Notes under the pieces: generated by a model | Database searches by the model: none | What the model was told of the DNA's origin: nothing | What the model saw: the letters and a program-made list of their open reading frames with translations, nothing else | NCBI GenBank assembly: GCA_011503125.2 | Contig: WWBZ02000016.1 | Span: 3,100,001 to 3,164,000, forward strand | Source of the DNA: Botryosphaeria dothidea | Lineage: Eukaryota > Ascomycota > Dothideomycetes > Botryosphaeriales > Botryosphaeriaceae | Reading direction: 5' to 3' | DNA length: 64,000 nt | In this document: one piece after another, positions 20,601 to 32,530 of the stretch | Position numbering within the stretch: the stretch's first letter is position 1 | How the letters are laid out: the number at the start of each line of letters is the position of its first letter | Made by a program: the position numbers and the translations under genes

Positions 20601-22226
20601 CGAACCCCTTGACCGCGATGGATGCAGAGAAAGCTAGAAACCGAAGTATCGCAAGAGTGCCTTGGATACGACGGGCCAAGTGTTCGGGTTGTCCATGTTG
20701 TGCAAAACCGAAGGCGGCGGAAGTGATGGTAAGGAAGACACGGTGTCGGTGGCCGAACGGTCGCTGGGTAACACGTCGCAGGTGACGACCGGTCAGAGTC
20801 CCGTGAACAGGCGCGCAGTCGTGCTGGGGGAGAATCCCATATCAAGCTCTCAGGATGCCGCGAACAAGGAAGGGTGGCATTTCTGCCGGGGGTGAGCACG
20901 GGGGTGTGCTGGAGAGGGAAAGGAAGAGAGGGGGGAGCGGAGGAGCTTAAAAAGGAGCGCCCGAATGACTCTGAGCCCGTGCGGCGCTAGCGGGCCTCGT
21001 CTGGATAACCAATAAGAAAATTTCACGTGAGAAGCTAACGCGTTTCTGCCTTTGGGTCGCAACGCGCTGCCCCGTGCTCTGCCCTGCTGACTCCCTCCCC
21101 TCGTTCCTTGCTCCAGGACACCAGTCACCAAGCCAAAGGTCTCACCGTGCGGTCTCGTTGTGACCGGTTCAGCACATCTTATACCACGTCTATCACTCAC
21201 ATAGGCCGGCTAGCCGAGGCTGATGTCAAACACGTAATATCGGGACGGTCGCCCGTCAGTCTCAGGACGCCTCCTCCACCACAACTTCATTCTACTATCC
21301 ACCGCCCAACTTCTCCACATTTTCCTATCCTCCACTCAGCTTCACCGGTCTAGAAACGCTATAGCCACTGTCTCTCAGCCTAGAACAAAATTGCCTGATG
21401 TCTTGGTTCAAGAGCGCTTATATCGTTGATCACCAGCTACTTCTGTGTACTGTACCCCACCGCCTCGGAAAGTGCCTACGGATTGCACCGCCATGTCGAG
21501 GCACATCTCCCGCAGCTGCAGATGACCTAGTGTGTGACTGCCGGTGGAAACGCAATGTCGCACCGACAACCGACCAACTGCCGGCAACTGTGGCTGTCCA
21601 CTAGCAGAACCTCTTTCCCAGGTACAGCCGGATCCGGCGTTCCACGTGCTAGCCGTTGCGAGAAGATTGGTAATGGCTCCCACCTCGCCTATCTGCCTTT
21701 GCTTGTTGCGGCGACTCACTGTGGTTTTATCTCGTGGCCAATCGATCTTCGCTCATTTCCAGCTTCCTGTTCCGGGTGCGTTCTGCGCCCCATCCGAACC
21801 CTGGTTCACATTATCAAAATGGCATCCACTCCGTCTGGGTCCTGCAGGGCTGAAAACTCTGGCACTCGTCGATCTGCCGTGCCGACCAGCCAGGTGTTCT
21901 GGCCGGGTCCCTCCGTCCTGCCGGATTTTGCTTCCTGGCAATCTTGCCGCCACCACACCCGCTCGGCCTTGCCTCCCACGGCTACTGCTGTCATGACGAA
22001 TTCTTCCTCGCACCGGATGTATCCCCACATGAGGAAGAGTGTCCAAGATAGCTTCCCGCTGCCCCTTCGTCCACTTTCTGAAACGATTGACCACGGCTGT
22101 AGTGAACATTCCTTATATCCACTCTCGTACACTTCTTCTGGCCACCACCCTTTACATCGCATTATTTGACCCCGCACGAGCCACAAAATGTCGGAAGCGT
22201 GAGCTGTTTTCACGTTTCTCCCTACA
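17680..22226. other. Gene-poor 4.5-kb region
   Basis: Apart from the foldback element at 17907-17987, I find no gene that can be supported. Open frames at 19496-20086, 20302-20899 and 21534-22169 lack domains, splice structure and fungal codon pattern. A near-repeat of the phrase CTGGGTCGAGCACT occurs at about 19373 and 19436. Poly-T (19686-19699) and CTG runs (18491-18512) are simple repeats. The last few hundred bases probably include the promoter of the seven-helix protein. Confidence 0.4.
17907..17987. mobile_element. Foldback/MITE-like element, copy 1
   Basis: An inverted repeat with 33-nt arms at 17907-17939 and 17955-17987 around a 15-nt loop. The arms start AGGGAATGGAAGTATTCATC and differ at about six places, mostly transitions. 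The arm sequence is clearly related to the palindrome at 54241-54328. It lies just beyond the 3' end of the MYND gene. No target-site duplication could be fixed by eye. Confidence 0.6.
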
Positions 22227-24122
22227 ATGTCTGACCAGGTGCCTCGCGAGGTGCTCGGCCTCGTAGTCTTCGTCAACTTGATCAGCTTTCTGGCTGTTTT
22301 CCTCGGACTTCTCCTGGTTTTCATGCTATGGCGGCATGGCGAGGGCCTGAGTTGTACGTTCCACCTTCTTGTGTTTATTTACCTCCGTGCCTCAAGATAT
22401 TGACACGCCTCAAGATATCCTCATGCTGAGCGTCGGAACTACGCTGGGCGCTGTTCAAGGAGTGATCACCCACCTCGACTATACGGTAAACTGGAGAAAA
22501 ATACAAATCACGAGATACGAGCAGTCTCAGAAACCATACTACGATGAGACTGCAATGTTCGGAAAGGCCGATACCGGATGGCGTTCGGTCCTTAGTTGGA
22601 TCGGTGAGCTGCTCTTACATCCACGCAATGTCGCTTTTGAGGCTGACACATGGTGCAAGCTATCTACCTCTACAACGTGGATTCGCTTCTTGTCTTGTTC
22701 TGGTGAGTATCATTGCCCTGATCAAGGATGCCTTATCCATGTTTAATCCCGGAGCTAATTCAATTCTGGCAGGGCAATCACTCTCTTCATCGGGACTTGG
22801 AATATCCGCATGAAATCGGCGCGAAAGGATAGCATGGCCATCGCATTCAAGGTGATGGCAGTATTGCTCCCAGCGATCATGGTGTCCGTTTGTCAAATCA
22901 AAGCGCTACGGCGGTACCCCTACATCTACCTGGTAGTCGTAAATATCATCAGTAAGATGCCTTCACCAATATAAACCAACTCCTCTAACCAGATACAGTG
23001 ACCATCTCCATGATCCTTGGGTTTGTACTCGTGCTTGCAATCTTGTATAAGTACTTGATGTCTCGCAACATCTTCAAGAGGTTCTTGGATCACCCCACCT
23101 CTTCAGTCGACCCGTCCAGTTTGGGTACCGTCACAAGTGTCACTGCAGGAGGACGGAGTGGAACGCGCAGGACGGTGACAGACAAATGGCTCATCATCCG
23201 CTTCAGTATAATCATGGTCATATTGATGTAAGTGGATCTCTCAAAGCCTACAGCTTCATCTTGCTGATCACACATGCACAGTATCTTCGAAGTGGCACTC
23301 ATCGTCTACGAACTCGTCAATTTCCACCGCAGTCGCGAAGCCAAATCATCCCGTACGACATCCAAAGGACCTAATTTCAGTATCGAACAGGCAAAGGTCG
23401 ATCTTTTCCAGTACATTCCCGGTGTCGTTCCTAGCATCGTGGCTTTCTGTATCTTCGGCACAACCGCTGCTTTTCGGAAGGAATACGTGGATTTCATAAA
23501 GGCATGTTGCTGCTGCTGCTTGCGCTCGCGGCGCAACTCATCTATGTGGAGAATAGATCAGCGAAGGTCATACGGACGCCAGATATCGGTGGACGTAGAA
23601 GCTTACAGGCGCAAAGGATCCCTTCCCAAGGACGGAAAGCCCGGCATCGCGGTCGAAGTCAAGACCGAGATATCCTTGTCGCCTATATCGAGCGTCAAAC
23701 CTCCTCCCACGTCACGCCGAGTCTCATTTGGTGGAACATCCATGCTCTCTAAAGAGGATCTGTCTATGAATCAGACCAGGTTGCCTGCCTCCCCGCTGTC
23801 ATTATCACGATCTCCTTCGTACCGGTCATCTTCGAAAATCACCGGTCCTCTCTCACCCACGAACAAACCGAGAAGCCATTCTTTCAAGTCACGGACGTGG
23901 AATGTATCGACAGATAAAGCCTTACCAGCAATACCTGCACAAACAGTGCATCCTCCCGCGGTCCCACTCCACCCCGCTTCGCCGGTTCACAACACCTCTA
24001 CGCAAGGGGCCAGTTGGCTTTCCGCAGGCTCCAAGCCTTCGTCGGCACGCGCAAGCTCCGAATACAATCTTTTACAATCATCTTCTACTGAGCAGGTTCA
24101 TTCGTTACCCAATTGGTCATGA
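22227..24122 (+). CDS. Seven-helix membrane protein, GPCR-like, with long cytoplasmic tail
   Basis: Six exons, 22227-22353, 22397-22603, 22660-22702, 22773-22951, 22993-23227 and 23282-24122, join in frame to about 543 residues. Seven hydrophobic helices are visible: LGLVVFVNLISFLAVFLGLL, ILMLSVGTTLGAVQGVI, IYLYNVDSLLVLFWAITLFI, AFKVMAVLLPAIMV, ISMILGFVLVLAILY, IIRFSIIMVILIIFEVALIV and VPSIVAFCIFGTTAAF. The N-terminus is short and the tail of about 250 residues is rich in Ser, Pro and basic residues. A run of five Cys follows helix 7 (ACCCCCLRSRR), like the palmitoylated helix 8 of receptors. I do not recognise the family. The topology suggests a receptor, but this is inference. Intron 1 has two possible acceptors 18 nt apart, both in frame. 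Confidence 0.7.
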
Positions 24123-24622
24123 TGCGTAGCAGTTTAAGCTTCTTTGGGGGTTTACATTTCCAAAAATGCAGGTTCCAAAGGCGGGACCATGCTTTGCATT
24201 CATTGTTGGGGCGTTTGAAGGCATACCCGGTTTCTGTTCTCATGCAATTTCATTTTCCTTCGTTCATGCAAATTGATATCATTTTCGGCTCTGATGAGTG
24301 TTCCTATTCTACGTGTACCTTTGCGCTTGCTGTTGCAGTGCTCCTGAGCGTCAACTTTGCGTGCTGCAATTACCGCACCCAGACTATCACGGACTTTACC
24401 TCAAACTTAAACAGTCACTTCAATCAAGATGCGCCGGCATCAGGTTGAAGGACAAAGCCAGCAGACTTTTAATGGAATTATGGAAGCGAATCATGGATCT
24501 TAAGGCTGAGAAGCTGTCCAGCTTTGCATTGATACTTGCGCTTTATCTTGTAATCAATGATTTTTCATTTGTTTCTTTTGAAAGCTCTTTGGACAAACAT
24601 ATATGCGGCAGAATTGATACAT
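24123..24622. other. Convergent 3' spacer
   Basis: About 0.5 kb, AT-rich, between the 3' ends of the seven-helix gene and the P450. No gene seen. Confidence 0.4.
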
Positions 24623-26321
24623 TCACTGAGCGTCGTGAGGTACGAATTCGATCCAGCAAGTGTGTTCCTACAAATGTTTAGCATATCAATGCACGATAGT
24701 GAAATGTTACTTACATCCGTCTTTGGCAAAGCATCATCCCCAAAGACCTCAAACCTTGAAGTGATCCCTGGCGAGATATCCTCGAATCCTGGCTTTATCC
24801 TTGTCGAGTACTTCCTGTATATCGACGGTACAAGAGCCATCTCCGCCAAAGCCAAACTTGAGTCTCCATCAGCATCACTCTTCACAATCATTAGGGGTAT
24901 GAAAGGGAAAAGACTCACTGCATCCCAATGCACATCCTCCCGCCGCTCGAAAACGGCCAATACCACTTCTTCATCTCCGCCAACGTCTTCTCATCCCCCC
25001 TCAACCACCTCTCGGGATCCCACCTCTCCGGCTCCGCAAACACGTCCCCATTCCTATGCAGCGAAAACGGCGCCATCGCGCAAACCGTGCCCCCGGGAAT
25101 CACGTACCCGTCCACCACCACATCCACCAAACAAGTGCGCGGCTCCGACGCCGGCAGCGGCGCAAACAGCCTCAACGTCTCGCGCACCACCGCCTCCAAA
25201 AACGCCATCCGATCGCCCGCCTCGACGCTCACCGCGCCCCGCGCCGTCACCGCGCCCTCGCCCAGCGCCCTGCACTCCTCGACGAGCTTCCTCTGCACGC
25301 CCGCGTTCTCCGGCCGCGACAGCGCCCACACGAGGAACATCAGCGTGTCGCTCGTCGTGTCGATGCCCGCGAGCAGGTGGTCCGCGCACTCGCTGGCGAC
25401 GTCCAGGTCCCCGAGCCCACCGCCGCCGCCGGCGGCGGGCCCCTCCCGCACCTCCCACAGCCGCGCGACGATCGACCCCTTGGCGGCGCCGCGGGCCGCC
25501 GCGGCCGCCGCGGCGTACGCCCGCATGGCGCGCAGCGCGTGCGCGCGGATGCCGGTGTAGGTGGCCGGGCGGCGCATGGGCAGGAGCGGGGCGACGAGCC
25601 GGCCGATGACGACGCCGGTCTGCGCGTAGAGCCACCTGGTCAGGGCGGGCAGGTGCACGGCGAACCAGGTGAGGCGGCGGCGGGCGGGGTCGAGGATGTC
25701 GTCGAGGAGGGCGCGGTGGGCGGGCGTGCCGCGGAGGCAGGTGGTCGCGCCGAAGGCCGGGGTGCCGTAGAGGAAGGCGGTGATGGCGTCGAGGGAGTAG
25801 TGGTGGAGGGCGGTGAAGATCTCCATGGGGGTGGTGGCGGAGGGCGAGAGGAGGGCGAGGAAGTCGTGGATTTTGGATTCGACCATGGCGGCGACGGGCC
25901 CGCGGATGATGGCGGACTTGGAGTAGGCGTGGGCGAGGAGCTTCTTGCGGGCGGCGTGCTCAGCGGTGCCGTGGAAGGTGAAGAGGTTCTGCTTGCCGTA
26001 GACGTCGAACATGCGGTAGAAGGTGGTGCGCTCGAAGCCGCTACCGGCGCCGTAGATGGTGCGGAGGGCGGAGTGGGAGTTGAAGTGGACTTCGTTGGGG
26101 CCGATGCGGACGACGGGGCCGTAGAGGGCGTGGAGAGCGTGGATGGTGCGGGTGCGGCGCCCCGTCAAGTCTTCCCAGGCAAGGCGCCATTTTGTCAATG
26201 CAAAGGCTTTGGGGCCCGGAATGCGGCTCAATGGGCTGAGGAAGAGAGGATGGATGATGAAATAGTGGATTAAGGCAATGGAAGCTGTGGCAACGGCCAA
26301 TGTACTCAGTGTGGAAGACAT
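24623..26321 (-). CDS. Cytochrome P450 monooxygenase
   Basis: Exons 26321-24919, 24856-24715 and 24667-24623 (GTGAGT and GTAAGT donors) join in frame to about 529 residues. An N-terminal membrane anchor is followed by the proline hinge SRIPGPKAFALTKW. The I-helix oxygen-activation motif is AGIDTTSDT, the K-helix motif ETLRLF (ExxR), and the heme-binding loop FSSGGRMCIGMH with the Cys ligand. The last 17 residues sit on a tiny third exon. It resembles fungal secondary-metabolism and detoxification P450s anchored in the ER and dependent on NADPH-P450 reductase. The substrate is unknown. Exon 1 is very GC-rich in its second half (about 25100-25800). It lies next to a permease, but no PKS or NRPS core gene is present in the window. 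Confidence 0.9.
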
Positions 26322-26740
26322 GGTGGCATCTGCGGAGTGCTCGGAGAGAGGGCCTCAATTGGAAGAGTTGAGTAGATATGGAGTTGTTTGACCCCGCTTG
26401 CGTGCTGTCGGAGGGTCCTCCATCGTGGTCATGTTCAGATAAGATAGGCGTCCGCCCGCCGCGCCGGGCCGCTCCTAGTCCGCTTTCTGTAGCAAGCGTT
26501 GCCAGCCTGATCACGTCATCTGTCTTCTGCTCGTATTCCTAGCCTACTGAATGGCTGTATGGCCGTCGTCTTCTCTTCTGCTCCTTGGCCGCTTATACCT
26601 TCCCGATACTGCTAGCCCAAGGGCAAGGGCGGAGGTCATGAAAGAATTGACCTCACGATGGACAGGCAGGACATGTGCATCAAGTGAAGTTTTCAAAGTA
26701 GTCATATGATATCGTTGAGTCAATGAATACCCTCAACCGA
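26322..26740. promoter_or_regulatory. P450 upstream region
   Basis: About 0.4 kb between the P450 start and the 3' end of the permease. No further gene is seen, and no clear TATA box. Confidence 0.35.
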
Positions 26741-28606
26741 TCACTTCTTCTCATTCCTGCCATTGAACACTCTATCCAGCAGACCCTCGACTTTCCCTTT
26801 TGGATTTGGCACAAACATCCTCTCATACTCCTCAATCTCTGTCACCAGACCTCCAACGCTGAGATCTGCCGTTCCAGGCCTAACATACGTCGTCCTCTTG
26901 AAAACCTTCCACAGCACAAAAGCCAGCGGAAAAGCGGCCAGGAAGGTATAGTCCAAGAAAAAATACATCAGATCCCACCCCCCCGCAACGAACAAGTCAT
27001 ATCCCAGCAACAGCAACATAAGCGCGGTCCCACACATCGCGACATACGACGTATACGGCTGAAACTTCCCCTGATACGGCAGCGACCTGCGATCGACGCC
27101 TTGCCGTTCGAGCGCGGCGAAGAAGTGGCGGTATGTCAGCGCGACGGAGAAGTAGTTCAACAGCTGGCACGCGGTGATCAGGTCGACGAGCCAGTTGAGC
27201 ACCTTGGCGCTCGAGTTGGCCGTCTGCAGGAACGCGAGCAGGCAGAACGCCAGGCCCGCGGCGACGCTCCACACGGGCACGCCGGACGCGAGCGTCTTGG
27301 CGAAGAAGCGCGGCGCCGTGCCGTGGAGGGCCATGCCGTGCAGCGTGCGTGTCGCCGCGAAGAGGATGCCGTTGCCGGAGCTGAGCACCGAGGTCATGAT
27401 CAGCGCGTTGACCAGATGCGGCAGGCCGGAGATGCGGAGGCGGTTCATGGCGATGACGTAGGGAGAGGCGGCGCCGGTGCCGCTGCCTGATTGTTCGCCG
27501 GACAGGACGGCCGCGAGGGTGGGGTCGTTGTAGGGGATGACGATGCCCATGCCCAGTGCGGAGCTGCAGAAGAAGAGCAAGATGCGCCAGACGAAGGAGC
27601 GGAAGGCTTTCGGGAGGACGCGGCGAGGGGACTGGGTCTCGCCTGCTACCATGGAGATGTATTCGGGGCCGCAGATTGAGAAGGTTGCTTGAACGATGCA
27701 TGACAGCACACCGAGAAATCGGCCGGTTGATCCAGGAACGAGATGCTCGACAAAGGCTCCCTGCATGGTTTAGCTGCAAAGTACGCATCGTGTTGGGGAA
27801 CTTCGATAACATACCGGGTCTTTCCAATACCGAAAGCCGTACCTGTCATTCACTGGATTGCCTCCCAACATTGTCACAAAAGTAAAGGCAAGCAGCATGA
27901 CAATCAGAAACACCTTGAATATCGAGAGGTAAAACTCGGCAACGCCGAAATACCGGACAGAGATGGTGTTTAACAGCCTACGTCAAGGTCAGTCCAAGAA
28001 AAGTAAGGAAAGTCTTCATGTGTGAAGGACTCACGCGTAGATAACCATCACAATCACAATGACTGCCTCAACTGGCACTTTATCTGTCCAGAACCCTAGC
28101 AAGATATTGAATGCAACGATCTCAAACGGAACCAAAAGCGCCATATTCAGGAAGAAGTTCCAGGACATCGCGAAATTGAGGGCGTCGTCTACCCAATATC
28201 CGCCGAGTCGGATGAATGGCGAAGGGATGGGAGCATAGCAAATCATTTCAGCTGTCACTCCATCAGCAGACAGATCTCAGAAGCCTCGCACTGACAATAT
28301 GGGCTTACCAAAACACTCATTCACACATAGCATCACCGCGCCCCATATCAAGAACCCCAGAAGCAACCCAGCCGGCCCTCCCTTCGGCAACGCCGATCCC
28401 ATCTGCACGTACAGGCTGGTTCCGATGGCACCGCCAATGGCGAACAGTTGCACTTCTTTTGATCGGAGTTTGCGGTGCAGATGTTGGGAGCCGGCCGAAA
28501 CGAGCTGCGTGTCTCCGATCTCCACATCGCTGTTGGTGCTGGGTGGCAGCTCCCTGGGAGGTGATATTTTGGCGTCAAAAGACGCCTTTTCAGGAATCGA
28601 TGTCAT
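26741..28606 (-). CDS. Amino-acid permease (APC superfamily, fungal AAT type)
   Basis: Four exons, 28606-28309, 28251-28035, 27977-27815 and 27760-26741, give 565 residues. The cytosolic N-terminus is followed by RKLRSKEVQLFAIGGAIGTS, a signature of yeast-type amino-acid permeases. About twelve membrane segments follow, with FGVAEFYLSIFKV, VQATFSICGPEYISMVAGE and GNGILFAATRTLHGMAL. Such proteins drive proton-coupled uptake of amino acids across the plasma membrane. Specificity cannot be read. Introns are short (55-57 nt) and canonical. Together with the RidA-like enzyme and CYP504 nearby it may supply an amino-acid or aromatic catabolic route, but that is inference. Confidence 0.9.
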
Positions 28607-29045
28607 TCGAGATTTGAGAGTATGCGGGCGTTGCTGGCTTAGGGTATCTGATCTTTACAGCCGATGTTGAAAGAGCTGGGAATACAAACATGGATGGAGT
28701 GGCAAGGTCAGCCAGAATCGTGAGAAGCTATAGATAAAAGTTTGAAAGTCACTGATATCTCTTGTAAGCCTGATTGTGCCTTGCAGCTTCTTATCGACAT
28801 GCTGTGCCCTTGCCGAGTCTGCCATCACGTGTTTGGTGTCAAGTGGATGGCGGACTGAGGCTGATGGTGCAGCAGTGGGGGTGGCGTGTCGGTCGGTTGT
28901 CGGGCGCCAGTCCGACAACCGCATTGCGGAGAGACCGTTCGGTGTGGCTTGTGGCTCACCATGAGATAATATTAAACCAGAAAAGAGTAATGTGAGAGTA
29001 TGCTGCACTTTACGTCCCCTGAACTCGTGGCAACCCTGATTCACG
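28607..29045. promoter_or_regulatory. Divergent promoter of permease and RidA-like gene
   Basis: A 439-nt spacer between divergent start codons, so it should hold both promoters. Shared regulation is possible but not shown. Confidence 0.4.
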
Positions 29046-29537
29046 ATGTCTGACATCACACCAATCCTCTCCGACAAAGCTTGCGCCTACCCTGCTGGCC
29101 TATTTCGTACGCAAACATGATACCTTGATAGCTTCATCAAACACACGCTGACAGACAAAGACCACGCCAAGGTGTTCAACGGAGTAGTATACACAACAGG
29201 CCAGATCGGAGCTGATGTCGTCGGCAACCTCGTCAGCAAGGACATCAAGCCTCAAACCGAGCAAGTGCTGAAGAACCTCTCTGCAATTCTTGAAGCAGCA
29301 GGTAGCTCGTTGGACCGGGTCATCAAAGTCAACATATACATGGTTGACCAAACGGAATATGCGGGCATGAATGAGGTGTATAAGGAGGTGAGAACACCGC
29401 ACCCCGGCCGACATCTACATTAACCTCACAGTATGTAGATTATGCCTGATCCAAAGCCTCCAAGAGCTTGCGTGTTCGTCAAAGGCTTGCCTGCTGGCGC
29501 GAGCGTAGAGATGGAAATAGTGGCCGCAGTGAAATGA
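29046..29537 (+). CDS. RidA/YjgF/YER057c-family enamine/imine deaminase
   Basis: Exons 29046-29106, 29161-29387 and 29439-29537 encode about 128 residues, the usual size for RidA. The core shows VFNGVVYTTGQIG, IKPQTEQVLKNLSAILEAAG, SSLDRVIKVNIYMVD and near the end PPRACVFVKGLPAGASVEME, where the Arg is the conserved substrate-binding residue. RidA proteins hydrolyse reactive enamines and imines released by pyridoxal-phosphate enzymes during amino-acid breakdown. The intron-1 acceptor has a second AG 6 nt upstream. The intron-2 acceptor must be the later AG at 29437-29438, since the AG at 29430-29431 leads to a stop. The 3' end is only about 75 nt from the end of the Zn2Cys6 gene. Confidence 0.85.
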
Positions 29538-29613
29538 GAATTAAACTTTTCATATGGTATCATGGCTGTACAAACTTCAAATACACTCCATTTAGCATTG
29601 AGCCGGGACGGTA

Positions 29614-31947
29614 TCAGGTTTCGAAAGTGCCTCCCAGAAAATTCATGAACTCTTCATCAAGATCCATGTCTGCCGTTTCACCAGTCCCAATGCCCACTGC
29701 CATGAACTGTGCGGCAGCATCTCCGTACGGTGTTGTTGTTGCCGCCAGGCGGAAGTCCCTAGGTAACCCGCTGTCTGACATGGTCGACGTGGCATTTTGA
29801 GAATCACCCACTGCGCTGTTTGCGCCTGGAGAGTAGCCTGCAGCAGCCACCCGATGCTGAAGTTCGTCGAAAGACGAGTTTCCGGTCGTAAATGAGGGAA
29901 ATGAAATTTCATCCATCCTGAACGCGTCAGGTGTCAATCTAGAAACCCCAGAAGACACACCAGCGACAGGAGGGTTGAGCTGGAGCGGACTAGATTGATC
30001 AAGCGTGGAAGCAGATGCACTTTCGGGGCTCATGTGAGACTGCAATCTCTGGGAAACGTCATGAACGATGTCGCGACATTTCAGAGCGGTGGGAAATTTT
30101 TGAGCAAAGTTCCCGAGGACACTGCTGGCTCTTTCCAAATCATTGAGAGCATCCGATCTTTGGAGATAGGCTGACAGGGCCTCGGGCTGGGCCGTGATGG
30201 AGTAGATGAGTGTCAAGGTTACAGTGAAAACGTTGAAAAGGTTGAGCCAATTAAATGCGTATCGTTGGTCGTGGTGCATGGTTTCAATTTGTCTGATTGC
30301 CATTGCAGATGCTTCCGCAATCAAGTGGACTTTTTCCAAGGTAAGAACAGGACACAGTGGTGACGGCCTGTAGAGCATGATTAAGTGTGTATAGTAGTTA
30401 AGATCGTACCAAGCTGTGCTTGTGTGGGGAACTTGAAGAATTCGCGCTTGCGGTAGTGGAAAAGGCATTGTGCGACGCCACTCAACAAGCTTTGCGTGCA
30501 GTCCATTGAGTATCTCGTCCCGATCAGCAGGAGGGAGATGTCGGTTCTTGTTCGAATAGACTTGCTCGAATACTTCACCAGCGATTCTCCTCAGGGCAAG
30601 TAAGTGCAGCGGTACGGCCATTTCAGAGGCCTTGAGTTGAGGCTGAGGCAGAATCCTGTCTGGGAGGATGTTCTCATCATCCACTTCAGTAAAGAAGCCA
30701 ATTTCGATGTCATCATCGCGGATACCAAATGGTCGGCCGAGGCTGATCGAAACAACCCTGTCCATCATGTACAAGCTCCAGAACAGTCTTTTCCTGTATT
30801 CTTGCACGTCAAGGGGTAATTGCCGTGTTACGTCGTTCGGAGCAGTGTGCAGCCCCATGCCCACGGCCAATCTGATGGCGGAACCCACAAGGTACCACGT
30901 GTTGGAGCCAACGCGGTTGAAGAATGAGTAGGAGACCTGTAATAGCAGAGCATCTAATGCAGCCATGTTGCCGTGCGACAAGGCGGCGTAGAAGTAGACC
31001 ATGGCGTTCTTGAAGAACTGAGCAGATTCGGATTCTGACCCATCAGGAACGATGGCCGACCACGTCGTGGAACCAATGGCAAAGACCATCCACAAAGTGT
31101 AGAGCCATGGCGCAGAAGTTTCCAGGCCATGGTTTGCATCGGAGTACATTTTCTTCAAGCAGTCCATGAACCAAATCTTCCTGACAAACGGGTAGAGGGT
31201 ATGGCTGTGAGACCAGTAGTACTCAGCCAGGCGGAATGCCTGGTCCTTTGGCGGCAGGGATGCCGGATACTGGAGAGCCGAAGATTCGCTATCGGGTCCA
31301 TTGGCCGTGGTAACTACCAATGGTTCACTGTCCGAATCACAGTCTTGCTGAGCCACTTCGAAGCTGAAAGGGTACTGATCTGGCTTCAAGCGTCGCAACA
31401 CAGCCTGGGTCAGACGCGCAAAAGACACGCCAGAAGACGAGCCCAAATATCTGTCTGCAGTGGCCTCGAGTGACAGTTGTTTCAACTCGGAAGCAAGTTG
31501 GTCGCCGCGGTCATCCCTTGCACTCGTTCTGGACCCTTGACCGACAGCGCTGGAAGAATCCGTTCCCTTATCGGACTGAGCAGCTACCGACCATCTGCGG
31601 CCACGATCTATCACTTCCGGAGGAGTGTGTTCTATGGGAGCTGAGACGGAAGGGTTCGGGCTGGTGGAAGAAGGATCACGAAGTTGGGCTTCTAGCTGGG
31701 CGACGCGTTTCTCAAGGCCGCGGACATAACTGGAAGAGGACAGGGTTAGCGCTGAAAGTCGAGAGTGAATGGCGTTGACTCACGAAATATAGAACAGGCC
31801 GGTCTCTTCCTGTTGCTCCTCAAAGCTGCACTGGACGCCTGAGTGTTCGCAAGCATGGCATCGGGGGAGGGTCCTGGAGCACTTTTTCTTGCGATTGTAG
31901 CAACGTCTACACGCTTGATTGGAGCGGGCGGGCGCAGAGGTGATCAT
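29614..31947 (-). CDS. Zn2Cys6 transcription factor with fungal-specific middle domain
   Basis: Exons 31947-31784 and 31729-29614 give about 759 residues. The zinc cluster near residues 13-41 is CRRCYNRKKKC followed by CHACEHSGVQC (spacing C-2-C-6-C-6-C-2-C-6-C). A short heptad-rich linker, RGLEKRVAQLEAQL, provides dimerisation. The fungal_trans middle region contains WSHSHTLYPFVRKIWF, RLAVGMGLHTAP and RKRLFWSLYMMDRVVSISLG. The C-terminus is a Ser/Thr-rich likely activation region. It is transcribed divergently from the CYP504-type gene across 583 nt, which makes that gene a likely target. Members of this class usually bind CGG half-sites as dimers. The only intron falls just after the zinc cluster. 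Confidence 0.92.
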
Positions 31948-32530
31948 GGTGGGCGTCTTGTACGCATCGCGACGTCGGCACTTGGCCGGGAGAGGACAGC
32001 AGTGGTGGGCGCGACCGGCATGGTGGAGTTGTGAGGGTGCATGCGAGTGATTGGAAATGCCTTATCGCAATTGGCAGGGAGCTTTGATAACGCGACTACC
32101 TCCTCAAGACCCTTCAAACTTGTTCATCCTCGCAGCCAGCTTGCACCGACAAGTTATTTTCCTGGGCATGTTGAAAGTGCAGCCGCCAGCAATTTGACGC
32201 GCGCTGGAATGCATGCTCTGACCTGAGCTCACACCATCGCTCGTCTTCCGTGCCTAACTTTGCAGCAATCATCTCCGCATCGGCTGCGCTACTTCCCCCG
32301 CTTTTCAACACCACCGCGCCGCCTTATCTCCATGTCACGTGCATCACATCCCGTTGTCGGCCCTGCCGACACACCTTGTCGGCTTGTCCTTATTCGGGTG
32401 TGAGCGAGCGGCCGTGAGAGTCCGCACCCGCTCGTCGGTCCCGCCGTTGAGGATGCTCTTTATAGAGCCGCATTGCGACCGCCTGGTTGAGCTTGGCCGA
32501 TACTGACGCATCCGCATACCATTTGCGAGC
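31948..32530. promoter_or_regulatory. Divergent promoter of Zn2Cys6 regulator and CYP504-type gene
   Basis: 583 nt between the two start codons. It contains the palindrome at 32355-32371, a further TTGTCGG half-site at 32377-32383 and more CGG/CCG triplets near 32400-32450. CTTTATAGAG near 32458 is a weak TATA candidate, about 70 nt before the CYP504 start. Confidence 0.5.
32355..32371. promoter_or_regulatory. Candidate Zn2Cys6 operator, CGG-N5-CCG palindrome
   Basis: TGTCGGCCCTGCCGACA is a perfect inverted repeat of TGTCGG with a 5-nt centre. It gives the everted or inverted CGG triplets that Zn2Cys6 dimers recognise. It lies about 160 nt upstream of the CYP504-type start codon and about 410 nt from the regulator's start. 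A third TTGTCGG half-site follows 6 nt later. Confidence 0.5.

Noticed and set aside
19496..20899. Minus-strand open frames of 125-196 residues
   Set aside because: Arg/Ser-rich low-complexity translations with overlapping frames on the other strand and no recognised domain.
21534..22169. 211-residue plus-strand frame upstream of the seven-helix gene
   Set aside because: Overlapped by equally long frames on both strands, with no features of a protein family.
24623..28606. Secondary-metabolite biosynthetic cluster
   Set aside because: P450 and permease are present, but no PKS, NRPS, terpene synthase or other core enzyme lies within the window.
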